Source of the DNA: UBA1774 sp045223835
Lineage (GTDB): Bacteria > Bacillota > Clostridia > Oscillospirales > Oscillospiraceae
Reading direction: 5' to 3'
Length of the DNA stretch: 6,323 bases
Assembly (NCBI GenBank): GCA_045223835.1
Contig: JBGUZS010000068.1
Span: forward strand, 1 to 6,323
Position numbers and translations under genes: made by a program
Shown here: positions 6,207-6,323 of the stretch, piece after piece
Numbering within the stretch: the first letter of the stretch is position 1
Layout: the number at the start of each line of letters is the position of its first letter
The notes under the pieces: generated by a model
Seen by the model: only the letters and a program-made list of their open reading frames with translations
Databases searched by the model: none
Told to the model about the DNA's origin: nothing

Positions 6207-6272
6207 ATGCATGTGTCGGGAGTCGAAGATGTCGATAAATCGGAGTTTGTAGGGGAGAACTGTAAGATATGA
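6207..6272 (+). other. Possible 21-codon upstream reading frame overlapping the ASCH start
   Basis: The frame reads MHVSGVEDVDKSEFVGENCK then Ile and stops in the sequence ATATGA, so its TGA overlaps the ATG of the next gene by two bases. No strong ribosome binding site precedes it. It may be a leader peptide for translational coupling, the tail of a lost gene (it reads like a C-terminus), or chance. Confidence 0.2.
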
Positions 6273-6323
6273 CGTCGGAAGAATTATGGAATAGATCAGG
6301 TCTTACCGGGACCTATGAAGCAT
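6269..6323 (+). CDS. ASCH domain-containing protein, N-terminus only (runs off window)
   Basis: Only 18 residues are visible: MTSEELWNRSGLTGTYEA. The pattern MTxEELWxxSGLxGxYEA matches, from memory, the opening of clostridial ASCH-domain proteins, which have a PUA-like fold and are thought to bind RNA, although for most members the role is unproven. AGGGGAG at 6251-6257 precedes the ATG by 11 bases, a rather long spacer. The diagnostic ASCH core lies beyond the window, so the family call rests on this short opening. Confidence 0.5.
   Translation, partial: MTSEELWNRSGLTGTYEA

Noticed and set aside
6175..6252. 25-codon frame starting ATGATATGC with a GGAG five bases upstream
   Set aside because: The peptide has no recognisable pattern and overlaps another short frame in a non-coding-looking stretch; there is no way to separate it from chance.

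Overview
The window reads as a piece of a Firmicutes chromosome, most likely Clostridia (Lachnospiraceae/Oscillospiraceae-like). The reasons are strong AGGAGG-type ribosome binding sites with short spacers, GTG starts, and protein types common in that group: a GNAT of the 'YGSAQRMYVKRGYIPDG' type, a TM1586-like nitroreductase, and a short AmrS ending in 'GNC'. This assignment is inference from gene content; no rRNA, tRNA or phylogenetic marker is present. All supported genes lie on the + strand. There are no CRISPR arrays, insertion sequences, tRNAs or rRNAs, and no gene-free stretch longer than about 200 bases.

Layout, left to right. (1) 1-504: a GNAT N-acetyltransferase, probably cut at its 5' end by the window edge. 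(2) 576-1232: a membrane-anchored C39-like papain-fold protein with a visible Cys/His/Asn triad. (3) 1267-1413: an unrecognised 48-residue ORF. (4) 1464-2132: a TM1586-like nitroreductase, start reassigned to a GTG behind GGAGGG. (5) 2222-2281: a 19-codon stub that looks like the beginning of a small clostridial protein. (6) 2317-3519: a 12-helix MFS permease. (7) 3594-4979 and 4992-5840: a complete, compact AmmeMemoRadiSam cassette, in which a LigB/Memo-like dioxygenase-fold domain fused to an AMMECR1 domain is followed 12 bases later by the radical SAM enzyme AmrS. (8) 5907-6071: a 54-residue N-terminal stub of a DUF2130 protein. (9) 6269 to the window end: the first 18 codons of an apparent ASCH-domain protein, preceded by a hairpin and a small overlapping reading frame.

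Only the AmmeMemoRadiSam pair forms a clear functional unit. The three domains (LigB/Memo-like, AMMECR1, radical SAM) co-occur across bacteria and archaea. They are thought to act together in a modification or radical chemistry whose substrate is, as far as I know, not established; it is the most interesting system here. The remaining genes are single accessory functions with no obvious metabolic link. The cassette is visibly more GC-rich than the GNAT and MFS genes. Two or three N-terminal gene stubs, each still with a ribosome binding site, sit in the gaps, which suggests a region that gains and loses genes.
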